DNA from: DASUXA01 sp036378155
GTDB taxonomy: Bacteria; Actinomycetota; Actinomycetes; Mycobacteriales; Micromonosporaceae
Assembly: GCA_036378155.1 (NCBI GenBank)
Contig: DASUXA010000080.1
Coordinates: 1 to 64,000 of the forward strand
Direction of reading: 5' to 3'
DNA length: 64,000 nt
Position numbers and translations under genes: made by a program. Each line of letters starts with the position of its first letter. The stretch's first letter is position 1. This document shows, piece after piece, positions 33,222 through 40,512 of this stretch. Under the pieces are notes generated by a model that saw only the letters and a list, made by a program, of their open reading frames with translations, had not been told where the DNA came from and did not search any database.

Positions 33222-34070
33222 GTGACCGATCAGCGTGTTGTCGCCGTACTCGGCAGAGGTGTGGTACAGCCGGACAGCCTGGTGCTGCGCGCCGACGACC
33301 TCGGGGTGGTGCGCGGCGACGGGATCTTCGAGACCGTGCACGTGCGCGACGGGCGTCCGTGGCTGCTCGACGAGCACCTTGCCCGGATGGTCCGCTCGGC
33401 GAGCCGCCTCGACATCGCGCTGCCGCCCCGCGAGGCGCTGATCGACCTCGCCGAGCAGGCGCTCGCCGGCTGGCCTGCGGACGTCGAAGCCGCGCTCCGA
33501 CTGGTGTGCACGCGGGGTCCCGAGTCTGGTGGGACGCCGACCGTGTTCGCCACGGTCACGCCGGTCGCCGCGACCACCCGCCGTGCGCGACGCGACGGCG
33601 TCCGGGTGATCACCGCCACTCTGGGTGTCGCCGCCACCGCCCGCCCCGCCGCGCCGTGGCTGCTCGGCGGGGCGAAGACGCTGTCGTACGCGGTGAACAT
33701 GGCATCCCAGCGGTGGGCGACGTCGCAGGGCGCGGACGACGTGCTGTGGCTGTCCGCCGACGGGTACGCCCTGGAAGCACCGACGTCGACGCTGCTCTGG
33801 CTGGTCCGCGACACGTTGTGTACGGTGCCCGCCGAGGCGACCGGCATCCTCGCCGGTACCACCGCCCGTCACCTGCTCGACCACGCCGACTCGGTCGGGC
33901 TCGGTACCGACGAGCGACTCGTCACCGTCGACGACCTGGTCGCCGCGGACGGCGTGTGGCTGGCGTCCTCGGTACGGGGACTCGCCGAGGTCCGCTCGCT
34001 GGACGGTAAGGCGCTCGGCCCGTCGCCGGTCACCGACCGCCTCGCCGACCTGGTGGGGCATCCGCGATGA
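33222..34070 (+). CDS. pabC: Aminodeoxychorismate lyase-like PLP enzyme (class IV aminotransferase)
   Basis: 282 residues, fold-type IV: LGVVRGDGIFETVHVRDGRPWLLDEHLARM at the N-terminus, PLP lysine in LLGGAKTLSYAVNM, DDVLWLSADGYALEAPTSTL and GTTARHLLDHA. PabC releases pyruvate to give p-aminobenzoate for folate. It corresponds to Rv0812, and the folate link to ygfZ across the divergent promoter is suggestive. A branched-chain or D-amino-acid aminotransferase remains possible. Confidence 0.85.
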   Translation: MTDQRVVAVLGRGVVQPDSLVLRADDLGVVRGDGIFETVHVRDGRPWLLDEHLARMVRSASRLDIALPPREALIDLAEQALAGWPADVEAALRLVCTRGPESGGTPTVFATVTPVAATTRRARRDGVRVITATLGVAATARPAAPWLLGGAKTLSYAVNMASQRWATSQGADDVLWLSADGYALEAPTSTLLWLVRDTLCTVPAEATGILAGTTARHLLDHADSVGLGTDERLVTVDDLVAADGVWLASSVRGLAEVRSLDGKALGPSPVTDRLADLVGHPR

Positions 34071-34384
34071 GCCGGGTCTGGCAGGTCGCCACGACCGTGG
34101 ACGCCGAACCGGCGGCGAAGGCGCTCGCCGAGTCGGCGGTACACGCCCGGCTCGCCGCATGCGCGCAGGTCAGCGGGCCGATCACGAGCACCTACCGGTG
34201 GCAGGGCACGGTGGAGACCGCCACCGAGTGGGTGGTGACTTTCAAGACGACCGCCGAGGTCGCGCCCGCGCTGACCTCGCATATCAGGGAGCGGCACAGC
34301 TACGACCAGCCTGAGATCATCGCGACCGAGGTGGTCGGCGGCGACCCGGGGTACCTCGCCTGGGTGGTCACCGAAACGCGTTAG
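34067..34384 (+). CDS. cutA: CutA divalent-cation tolerance protein
   Basis: 105 residues, trimeric CutA1 fold: AKALAESAVHARLAACAQVSGPITSTYRWQGTVETATEWVVTFKT and HSYDQPEIIATEVVGG are the conserved segments. Overlaps the pabC stop by 4 bp (ATGA). Role is loosely connected with metal tolerance. Confidence 0.95.
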   Translation: MSRVWQVATTVDAEPAAKALAESAVHARLAACAQVSGPITSTYRWQGTVETATEWVVTFKTTAEVAPALTSHIRERHSYDQPEIIATEVVGGDPGYLAWVVTETR

Positions 34385-34393
34385 CACCGGGCT

Positions 34394-34959
34394 TCAGCCC
34401 GGCGGGAAGAGCCCGTTCTCAACTGCCCACTTCTCGAACCCGCCCGGCGGAAACGGCAGTCTGTATTCGCTCGCCAGCAGGTCGTCCACCAACAGGCTGA
34501 CAAGCCTGGCGGTCAATAGGCCCTGCCTGACCGCCTCGCACAGCAACGCCAGCGTCGGTTTCAAGGCGATCCCATTCCTCTGCGCGGCTCTCCTACCGGC
34601 GCCGTCGTCGATCACCGCGACACCACCCACCGTTGATGCCAGTGCCAGTACGCCTGCCTCGCCCCGGTTTCGATCTCCTTTCACAAGCAGCGCAGAGAAT
34701 TTTGCGAACGCGGCGATTTCACTACTGCTGTTCAGTTCCCGACGCTGGATCCAGTCCGCGTGGAGGACCGCCGCCACACGGCTGTCCCTCGCCGCGATCT
34801 GCTGTAGTTCGTCGACGACGACATCGGGTACCAAGGCCGGCCTGCAACCAACAACGGCTTCAACACACCCAGCCAATTCTGCCGCGCGAAATGTGTCAGC
34901 GGACTGGTGTCGAAGATGAGTATCTCTGCGGCGGGCTCGTCGTTCAGACCAGGTTCCAT
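34394..34959 (-). pseudogene. PIN-domain toxin gene with a single-base frameshift
   Basis: Translation from ATG 34959 gives a PIN N-terminus (ILIFDTSPLTHFARQNWLGVLKPLL, first catalytic Asp), but the natural continuation (LVPDVVVDELQQIAA, then KGDRNRGEAGVLALA and AVIDDGAGRRAA with the other acidic residues) is in the -1 frame and runs to 34394. The switch fits loss of one base around 34835-34846 (minus strand GCAGGCCGGCCTTGG). Joined, the product would be about 188 residues with all active-site acids. It overlaps the XRE-ImmA gene by 16 bp, as toxin partner. No slippery heptamer is visible, so mutation or sequencing error is likelier than programmed frameshifting. Confidence 0.8.
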
Positions 34960-36062
34960 ACCGCGCTCTCCGGCAGAGTCGGCAGATCTGGAAGGTCCTG
35001 GTCGTCCCACAGTTCGAAGAGCAGATCAGTCGCGCGAGCCGCGGATATGACCTCCTGTCGATACAGCCGCACCACGGCCGCCTCGTAGGCACGTGGCAGG
35101 CACGGTGCCGCGAGCTCGTCGTTGACCACGAGATTGAACTCGACGATGTCCGCTCGTGTGGTTCTCATAGCACGAACGGCCTGAGCGTCGGTCTGAGAGA
35201 TCATGCCGAGCTCGACCAAGCGCCGCGCCAGCGTCGACATGTCAACCCGGAAGCGGCTCGCCAGTTTTACGCAGGTTGTCCGGAGATCGTCTCCGCCACT
35301 GCGCAGGCCGTCCCATGACTCACGCAACCCACGCGTCGGCAACAGGACGGCGCGCGCGAAGCGGTCGAGACGCGATTCCCAGGCGTCGTCGTCATCTCGG
35401 TCTGACACCCGCCAGTCGACCGCGTATTCCTCGGCGAAAAGGTAATGGCCTAGTTCGTGGGCAGCGGCGAGCCGCCGACGACCAACGTGTAAATGGCCGT
35501 TCACGACTGCAACTCCGCCGTTTCTGAGGTGGATCAGCGCGGCATCCGCGGCCTCGACACCGAGATCGAGCGAGAAGATGAGCAGTCCAATTTCTGCGGC
35601 GCGACCGCTGATGTCGAAAAGGGGCTCGACAGAATTCAACCGTAGTATGCGCCTGGCCTCAACGGCAGATCGCTCTGCGTCTGCAGAATTACATGGCTTG
35701 GCGAGAACCGCCGGCGAGCGCATGCCCAGGCGTTCGTCATGCTCGGCAACGAATTCAACATTCCATGCGACGCGTTCGACCGATCGGTCTATCGTCGAAC
35801 TCTCCGCCCCCGGTTCGGCAACGTTCCGGTGGGAGACGATGGCCGGCGGCGTTTCCATGACGAACCACTCGATTCGCTCGCCCACGACACTCGCGATCCG
35901 GGCCAACTCCAGCGCGGAGATCCGCCGCAGACCGTTCTCGATCTTCGCGATCGCGGACCGGTCGAGGGAGGTGGCCGACGCGAGATCAGCCTGCGTCAGG
36001 CCACGACGGGCGCGCGCCTCCGCTATCCGCCGACCTATCGACTCACCGTCGATTGCCTTCAT
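34944..36062 (-). CDS. XRE HTH fused to ImmA/IrrE-type zinc metallopeptidase (antitoxin-like)
   Basis: 372 residues. HTH at about 10-65 (GLTQADLASATSLDRSAIAKIENGLRRIS), a linker, then a COG2856/ImmA domain with the zinc motif AAAHELGHYLFAEEYAVDW. Such Xre-peptidase proteins pair with PIN-fold (DUF4411-type) toxins or with phage and stress repressors. Base composition is distinctly less G+C-rich than neighbours, with a more relaxed third position, and the cassette interrupts otherwise conserved synteny, so it was probably acquired. ATG 36062 follows TAGAAT by 7 nt. Confidence 0.88.
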   Translation of the reverse strand: MKAIDGESIGRRIAEARARRGLTQADLASATSLDRSAIAKIENGLRRISALELARIASVVGERIEWFVMETPPAIVSHRNVAEPGAESSTIDRSVERVAWNVEFVAEHDERLGMRSPAVLAKPCNSADAERSAVEARRILRLNSVEPLFDISGRAAEIGLLIFSLDLGVEAADAALIHLRNGGVAVVNGHLHVGRRRLAAAHELGHYLFAEEYAVDWRVSDRDDDDAWESRLDRFARAVLLPTRGLRESWDGLRSGGDDLRTTCVKLASRFRVDMSTLARRLVELGMISQTDAQAVRAMRTTRADIVEFNLVVNDELAAPCLPRAYEAAVVRLYRQEVISAARATDLLFELWDDQDLPDLPTLPESAVWNLV

Positions 36063-36107
36063 GTGTGCGATTCTAGAACAACGGCAGCTCGGAAGACTGC
36101 AGCCCGC

Positions 36108-36133
36108 CGTCGGCGGCTGATCAGCCGCCGACG
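36108..36133 (-). terminator. Perfect palindrome across the nitrobindin-like stop codon
   Basis: CGTCGGCGGCTGA (36108-36120) and its exact complement (36121-36133) form a 26-bp palindrome centred on the TGA stop of the nitrobindin-like gene; as RNA it folds to a 10-11 bp stem. Likely terminator; it marks the junction with the acquired cassette. Confidence 0.65.
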
Positions 36134-36705
36134 CGGGTCAGCTTCGCCGACAGGTGCGGCGACATCGGCTGTCCGACCGCCGCCATCTCCTGCGCGTACA
36201 GCAGCGCGCCCTCGACGATCCCGTACAACCGCTGCCCGGCGTTGACCTCCTTCGCGGTCGCCGTGCGCAGCACCGCGTCGGTGATGATTTCGACGCGGGT
36301 GCCGTCGACCCGACCCACGTACACCTCGACGATCCCGGTCGGGCTGGACAGCAGCACCTCCAGCTCGTCGCTGGGTCGATCGTCCTTCATCACCGGTCGC
36401 CACCAGCCCACCTCGCGGAACGCCGGGCGGATCGGGGTGCCGTCCGGGTTGATCAGCCAGGCGCGCGACTCGTAGTGCAGGAACGGTCGCCCGTCGTGGC
36501 TGAACCGCACCTCCTGGGCGAACTCGAAGTCGTCGATCGTCGGGTATCCCCCGGTGCCGCGCCCGCGCCAGACCCCGACGTACGGCAGCAGCCCGAGCAG
36601 AGCCGGGTGCAGGTCAGGTCCGGTGCGCAGGTCGTGCGTCTCCTCGAACGGATACGGCTCGACCGGCGGGGCGTCGAGCCACGGCGGTCGGACAGACTCG
36701 CTCAC
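36121..36705 (-). CDS. Nitrobindin-like/FABP-family beta-barrel protein (Rv0813c-like)
   Basis: 194 residues of the DUF1794/THAP4-C barrel: LLPYVGVWRGRGTGGYPTI (GxWxGxG signature), FAQEVRFSHDGRPFLHYESRAW, GWWRPV and, near the end, PHLSAKLTRVG, whose His is where nitrobindins hold haem iron. Family members bind haem and react with NO or peroxynitrite, although Rv0813c was first described as FABP-like. GTG 36705 overlaps the stop of a 34-codon gene. Confidence 0.88.
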   Translation of the reverse strand: MSESVRPPWLDAPPVEPYPFEETHDLRTGPDLHPALLGLLPYVGVWRGRGTGGYPTIDDFEFAQEVRFSHDGRPFLHYESRAWLINPDGTPIRPAFREVGWWRPVMKDDRPSDELEVLLSSPTGIVEVYVGRVDGTRVEIITDAVLRTATAKEVNAGQRLYGIVEGALLYAQEMAAVGQPMSPHLSAKLTRVGG

Positions 36706-36806
36706 CAGTTCCCCCTCGACACCCGTACCGCCAGGTAGACCAGACCGCCGGCGAGTCCGCCGAAGCCGGCCACCAGCAGGCTGACGAACCCGAACTCCGT
36801 CACCAT
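36702..36806 (-). CDS. 34-residue single-pass membrane microprotein
   Basis: MVTEFGFVSLLVAGFGGLAG is followed by a continuous hydrophobic, Gly-rich helix to LVYLAV, ending RVSRGNW. Supported by three things: a leaderless-type -10 (TAGGAT, 7 nt before ATG), a GTGA overlap with the nitrobindin-like gene, and a clean transmembrane profile with a positive C-terminus. No function known; coupled to the barrel protein. Confidence 0.65.
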   Translation of the reverse strand: MVTEFGFVSLLVAGFGGLAGGLVYLAVRVSRGNW

Positions 36807-36813
36807 GCAGGTG

Positions 36814-36823
36814 ATCCTATGCT
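36814..36823. promoter_or_regulatory. Overlapping divergent -10 elements (ATCCTATGCT)
   Basis: TAGGAT on the minus strand (36819-36814) and TATGCT on the plus strand (36818-36823) share two base pairs inside a 23-bp gap between two start codons. Each hexamer is 6-7 nt from its start. Confidence 0.6.
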
Positions 36824-36829
36824 GCCGCC

Positions 36830-37192
36830 ATGACTCGTACCCTCGTCGTCAAAGCGACCGCCGGCTCCGACGCGCCCGAGCGCTGCGCGCAGGCGTTCAC
36901 CGTGGCAGCGACCGCGGTGTCCGCCGGGGTACCGGTGTCGCTGTGGCTCACCGGCGAGTCGACCTGGTTCGCCCTGCCCGGTCGGGCGCAGGAGTTCGAC
37001 CTGCCGCATTCCGCGCCGCTGTCCGACCTGCTCGCCGCGGTACTGGCGGGCGGCACGGTCACCGCGTGTACCCAGTGCGCGGCCCGACGGGGCATCACCG
37101 ACACGGACGTGCTGCCGGGGGTACGCATCGCGGGGGCAGCCGCGTTCGTCGAGGAGGTCACCGCGCCGGATGCGCAGGCGCTGGTGTACTGA
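36830..37192 (+). CDS. DsrE-family protein
   Basis: 120 residues of the DsrE/YchN fold: LVVKATAGSDAPERCAQAFTVAATAVSAGVPVSLWLTGEST and the Cys-bearing VTACTQCAARRGI. DsrE proteins carry sulfur on cysteine in relay or regulatory roles, in keeping with the sulfurtransferase operon 1.4 kb away. Leaderless ATG (TATGCT 6 nt upstream). Confidence 0.85.
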   Translation: MTRTLVVKATAGSDAPERCAQAFTVAATAVSAGVPVSLWLTGESTWFALPGRAQEFDLPHSAPLSDLLAAVLAGGTVTACTQCAARRGITDTDVLPGVRIAGAAAFVEEVTAPDAQALVY

Positions 37193-37194
37193 CC

Positions 37195-38109
37195 TCAGCC
37201 GGTACCGCAGCCGCTGGTGATGCTGACCGTCACGCTCGTGGCGTCGGCGCGTACCAGGGTCGCGAGCGCGCCCGACCGGTACGCCATCAGACCAGGCGCG
37301 GTCACCGCACCGGTCGCGCCGGCGGGCGGGTGTACCACGTCGCCCAGCGGCACCGACGGCGGCGCTCCGCTGCCCACCGCCTCGGCGGTGCGCAGCGTGC
37401 CGGTACCGGTACCGCACGGCACCTCGGTGACCTGCCACGACCCGACCGGTACCGGCACCGCCGCGAGCACCCGCTCCGCCTCGGCACGCTCGTCCGGACG
37501 CGGCTGCCCCGCGCCGGGCGTCCGGAGGTCGCCCAGGGGTCGGCAGCCGGTACCGATCTCCACGCGCACCTCGCCCGGTCCCGGCACGGTGCCGGACAGC
37601 CCGACGAAGTTCCCGGCGTCCGCGCTGAGCGTCGGTACCCCCGACCCGCCGCGGGTCACCCGCGCCCGGTACGAGTGCGGCAGCGCGCTGCCGATCCGGT
37701 CGAGCAGCGCGCCCTCGTCACCGGGGCGCGTGACGAAACTCACCAGGCGGTGGTACCAGGCGCCGCGCCGCACCGCTGTCAGATCGCAGTCGGACACCTT
37801 GTCGTACCCGGAAACCGCGACGACCGCCCCGGCACCGGCGGCGGCGACCGCGCCCGCCGCCCGGTCCACGGTCGGCTGCGCGGACGCGATCGTGGTCTGT
37901 TCGCGCACGGTCGGCTTGTCGTGCCGGGAACTGACGTACCCGACCACCGCGACCACCACTGCCCAGGCAAGGACCAGGGCGATCAGCCAACGCCCACGCC
38001 GACCGGGAAACCGACCGGGGACGCCGGTCGGCGGAATGGGCTGGATCGGCCCCGCGCCGTGCGGGGGCGCGGCGAACGGGGTACTGCCGTGCGTCGTCAC
38101 GCTGCCCAT
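37195..38109 (-). CDS. Hypothetical single-pass membrane protein
   Basis: 304 residues, no family recognised. A Pro-rich cytoplasmic N-terminus, an RRGR positive patch, one membrane segment (WLIALVLAWAVVVAVVGYV) and a large extracytoplasmic domain with four cysteines that could form two disulfides (one in VSDCDLTAVRRGAW, others in GTGCRPLGD, VPCGTGTG and SGCGTG). Stop codon 2 bp from that of the DsrE gene (convergent). ATG 38109 or GTG 38100 are both possible; neither has a good ribosome site. Confidence 0.7.
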   Translation of the reverse strand: MGSVTTHGSTPFAAPPHGAGPIQPIPPTGVPGRFPGRRGRWLIALVLAWAVVVAVVGYVSSRHDKPTVREQTTIASAQPTVDRAAGAVAAAGAGAVVAVSGYDKVSDCDLTAVRRGAWYHRLVSFVTRPGDEGALLDRIGSALPHSYRARVTRGGSGVPTLSADAGNFVGLSGTVPGPGEVRVEIGTGCRPLGDLRTPGAGQPRPDERAEAERVLAAVPVPVGSWQVTEVPCGTGTGTLRTAEAVGSGAPPSVPLGDVVHPPAGATGAVTAPGLMAYRSGALATLVRADATSVTVSITSGCGTG

Positions 38110-38212
38110 CGTGGCAGTACCCGGTCCCCGACCGGGGACCACCCGCACGCCTCGCGACCGGGGACCAGTCGCCGCTCGGCGAAAGCCGGGAACCACGCGC
38201 GTTACAGCGCGC

Positions 38213-38247
38213 GGCGCCCTCCCGCCGCGCCGCGGCGGGAGGGCGCC
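38213..38247 (-). terminator. Very strong hairpin terminator after the sseC/sulfurtransferase operon
   Basis: Perfect 16-bp stem (38213-38228 with 38232-38247) and 3-nt loop, 15-49 nt past the DUF1416 stop. A second, smaller hairpin (GGTCCCC/GGGGACC, about 38123-38140) lies further downstream. Confidence 0.85.
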
Positions 38248-38261
38248 CGATACCCGACAGG

Positions 38262-38582
38262 TCAGCCGGCGACCGACACAGCCACCTCGTTGATGCCCCG
38301 GTCGACGCGTACCGTCGCGTCGCCGTTGCCCAGGCGCGACAGCGCGCGCAGAGTCCACTGACCGGGTGCCGCGAAGAACCGGAAGTGCCCCGCCGGCGAG
38401 GTCACCACCTCGGCGGTGAACTCACCGGTCACGTCGAGCAGCCGGACGTACGCCCCGGAAACCGGGTCGCCGGTGCCCGACCGGACCACCCCGGTGATCA
38501 CGGTCTCCTTCTCCACGTCCACGCTCGCCGGGATCGGGGCGGCCTGGTCGGGCCCGCCGCAGCCGGAAATGTTGACGGTCAT
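38262..38582 (-). CDS. sseC: DUF1416 protein (SseC)
   Basis: 106 residues: NISGCGGPDQAAPIPASVD at the N-terminus with one Cys, then a carboxypeptidase-regulatory-like beta sandwich (VITGVVRSGTGDPVSGAYVRLLD). In mycobacteria SseC follows the CysA/SseA-type sulfurtransferase, exactly as here (5 bp apart, ribosome site GAGGGG at the preceding stop). Biochemical role unknown, linked to sulfur metabolism. Confidence 0.93.
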   Translation of the reverse strand: MTVNISGCGGPDQAAPIPASVDVEKETVITGVVRSGTGDPVSGAYVRLLDVTGEFTAEVVTSPAGHFRFFAAPGQWTLRALSRLGNGDATVRVDRGINEVAVSVAG

Positions 38583-38586
38583 CCGG

Positions 38587-39435
38587 TCACCCCTCGCCCG
38601 GCTCGTCACCGAGAGCCACCGGCACGCCGACCAGCGACCCGTACTCGGTCCACGATCCGTCGTAGTTCTTGACGTCCTGGTGTCCGAGCAGCTCGTGCAG
38701 CACGAACCAGGTGTGCGAGGAGCGCTCGCCGATCCGGCAGTACGCGATGGTCGACTTGCCCTCGTCGAGCCCGGCGGCCTCGAACAGGCTGCGCAGTTCG
38801 TCGTCGGACTTGAAGGTGCCGTCCTCGTTCGCCGCCTTGCTCCACGGCACGTTCACCGCGGTCGGGATGTGCCCGGCGCGCTGCGCCTGCTCCTGCGGCA
38901 GGTGGGCGGGCGCGAGCAGACGACCGGCGTACTCGTCGGGCGACCGCACGTCGACGAGGTTTTCCCGACCGATCGCGTTCACCACGTCGTCACGGAACGC
39001 CCGGATCGACCGGTTCTGCTCCTGCGCCACGTACTGTGCGCGCTCCCGGGACACCGGCTCCTTGGTGAGCGGACGGTTGTCCAGCTCCCACTTCTTGCGA
39101 CCGCCGTCGAGCAGTCGCACGTCGCGGTGGCCGTACAGCTTGAAATACCAGTACGCGTAGGCGGCGAACCAGTTGTTGTTGCCGCCGTACAGCACGACCG
39201 TGTCGTCGTTGCCGATCCCGCGCTCGGACAGCAGCTTCTCGAACTGTTCCTTGTTGACGAAGTCACGGCGGACCGGGTCCTGCAGGTCCTGCCGCCAGTC
39301 CAGCTTCACGGCACCCGGAATGTGGCCGTTGTCATACGCCGTGGTGTCCTCGTCGACCTCGACGAAGACGATTCCGGAGGCGCCGAGGTTCTTCTCGGCC
39401 CAGTCGGCTGAGACGAGTACTGAGTCGCGACTCAT
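38587..39435 (-). CDS. Thiosulfate/3-mercaptopyruvate sulfurtransferase (rhodanese, CysA2-type)
   Basis: 282 residues, two rhodanese domains. Active-site loop AYCRIGERSSHTWF with the persulfide Cys, and inter-domain motifs IPGAVKLDW, VLYGGNNNWFAAYAYWYF, VDVRSPDEY and GHIPTAVNVPW. Moves sulfane sulfur to cyanide or thiols. ATG 39435 has AGGGAG 8 nt upstream. It is preceded by a Cys-rich leader peptide gene that probably attenuates it. Confidence 0.95.
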   Translation of the reverse strand: MSRDSVLVSADWAEKNLGASGIVFVEVDEDTTAYDNGHIPGAVKLDWRQDLQDPVRRDFVNKEQFEKLLSERGIGNDDTVVLYGGNNNWFAAYAYWYFKLYGHRDVRLLDGGRKKWELDNRPLTKEPVSRERAQYVAQEQNRSIRAFRDDVVNAIGRENLVDVRSPDEYAGRLLAPAHLPQEQAQRAGHIPTAVNVPWSKAANEDGTFKSDDELRSLFEAAGLDEGKSTIAYCRIGERSSHTWFVLHELLGHQDVKNYDGSWTEYGSLVGVPVALGDEPGEG

Positions 39436-39590
39436 ACATGAACTCCCTGTGAGATTGGGTGGAGTCGCCGCGCGGCGAGCCGTCCGACACACCCGCGCGG
39501 GACCCGATCGGGTTCGCGGTGACGACGACGGCAGCGCCGCTCCTGCTGGTCAGCGCATACAGATCAGGGGGTACGCCGAAGGCGCCGCCG
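39436..39590 (-). promoter_or_regulatory. Candidate cysteine-responsive attenuator region
   Basis: 155 bp between the leader peptide stop and the sulfurtransferase ATG, without another ORF. In mycobacteria the equivalent segment mediates attenuation dependent on ribosome behaviour at leader Cys codons. Short inverted repeats are present (for example GCCGCGCGGC near 39468), but competing stems could not be assigned by eye. Confidence 0.4.
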
Positions 39591-39668
39591 TCAGAAGACG
39601 GGGCGACACAGGCAGGTGGCCACGCGGCACAGGTCGACCGCGCGCCGCTTGGTGAGCAGCGTCCCCAT
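39591..39668 (-). CDS. Ms5788A-family Cys-rich leader peptide
   Basis: 25 residues, MGTLLTKRRAVDLCRVATCL then CRPVF, matching the actinobacterial Cys-rich leader peptide family placed before sulfur-metabolism genes. Three Cys codons lie in the second half. TAGGCT (39681-39676) is 7 nt before the ATG, so it is leaderless, as in mycobacteria where such peptides act as cysteine sensors by attenuation. Confidence 0.92.
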   Translation of the reverse strand: MGTLLTKRRAVDLCRVATCLCRPVF

Positions 39669-39743
39669 GCGATGCAGCCTAGCATCGCCGGTACCGGCGA
39701 CGGCACGGCCGAATCGGCGACCGTAGTTGTCTCGCCGGGCGGG

Positions 39744-40502
39744 TCAGCCGTTGGAGATCGGCACGTGGTCCGCCGCCGCCGTGATCACCAAGCCGTCCGG
39801 CGTCGCGGTCGCCTGCTGCACCTTCAGCTGGTACGGCAGGCGCGGCAGCGGGACCTTGACCGACAGTGCCTGCTTGTAGTTGTTCAGGAAGGTCCGGGCG
39901 AGCGAGGGAAGATTGCCGCCCTCGGTCGACACGTCACTGATCTTGACTTGGACGGTACCGGCGGACGCCTGCAACCTGCCCGTGGCGACCAGGGTCGTGT
40001 CGAACCCGGCGAGCGTCACCGGCGCCTTCAGGGTGACCTGCCCGTCCTTGTCGGCGGTGACGTCCATCCGCGACGCGTTCAGCCCGGACAACTTGATCAG
40101 CTGCTTCACGGACTGCCAGTCGAGCACCGCGTTTCCGGTGACGTGGTCGGCGGTGACCTGACCGCCGTGGTTGGCGATGAGGTCACGGGCGTTCGCGTGG
40201 ACGCCGGTGGCGACGACGTCCAGGCGCGGCACGGTCACCTGATCGGCGGTCACGTCCCGGAGCTTGATCGTGATCTTGTCGTACCGGTCGCGTGCGACCT
40301 GGGTGAGGAACGGGAAACCGGCGACGGTCACATCCGGCTCGTTCGGCGTGGTGATCTGCCTCGCGGCGAGTTCCTGCTTCGCCTGCCGCGCCACGGTCCG
40401 CTCAGCCGCGTACGCCGCGACCCGGTCGACCGCGACCAGCAGCCCGACCAGCACGACGACGAGTACCGCCAGGGATACGCCGATCTTGCGACCCCGTCCC
40501 AC
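39744..40502 (-). CDS. DUF2993/LmeA-family phospholipid-binding protein
   Basis: 252 residues. N-terminal membrane anchor or uncleaved signal (IGVSLAVLVVVLVGLLVAVDRVAAYAA), then the DUF2993 domain (VTVAGFPFLTQVARDRYDKITI). M. tuberculosis LmeA (Rv0817c), in the same neighbourhood, is a periplasmic phospholipid-binding protein affecting mannan elongation. GTG 40502 has a strong GAGGAGG 7 nt upstream. Confidence 0.88.
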   Translation of the reverse strand: MGRGRKIGVSLAVLVVVLVGLLVAVDRVAAYAAERTVARQAKQELAARQITTPNEPDVTVAGFPFLTQVARDRYDKITIKLRDVTADQVTVPRLDVVATGVHANARDLIANHGGQVTADHVTGNAVLDWQSVKQLIKLSGLNASRMDVTADKDGQVTLKAPVTLAGFDTTLVATGRLQASAGTVQVKISDVSTEGGNLPSLARTFLNNYKQALSVKVPLPRLPYQLKVQQATATPDGLVITAAADHVPISNG

Positions 40503-40512
40503 GCCACCCTCC

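Noticed and set aside
34830..34850. Programmed -1 frameshift in the PIN gene
   Set aside because: No X-XXY-YYZ slippery heptamer or clear downstream stimulator at the switch point; a base loss is simpler.
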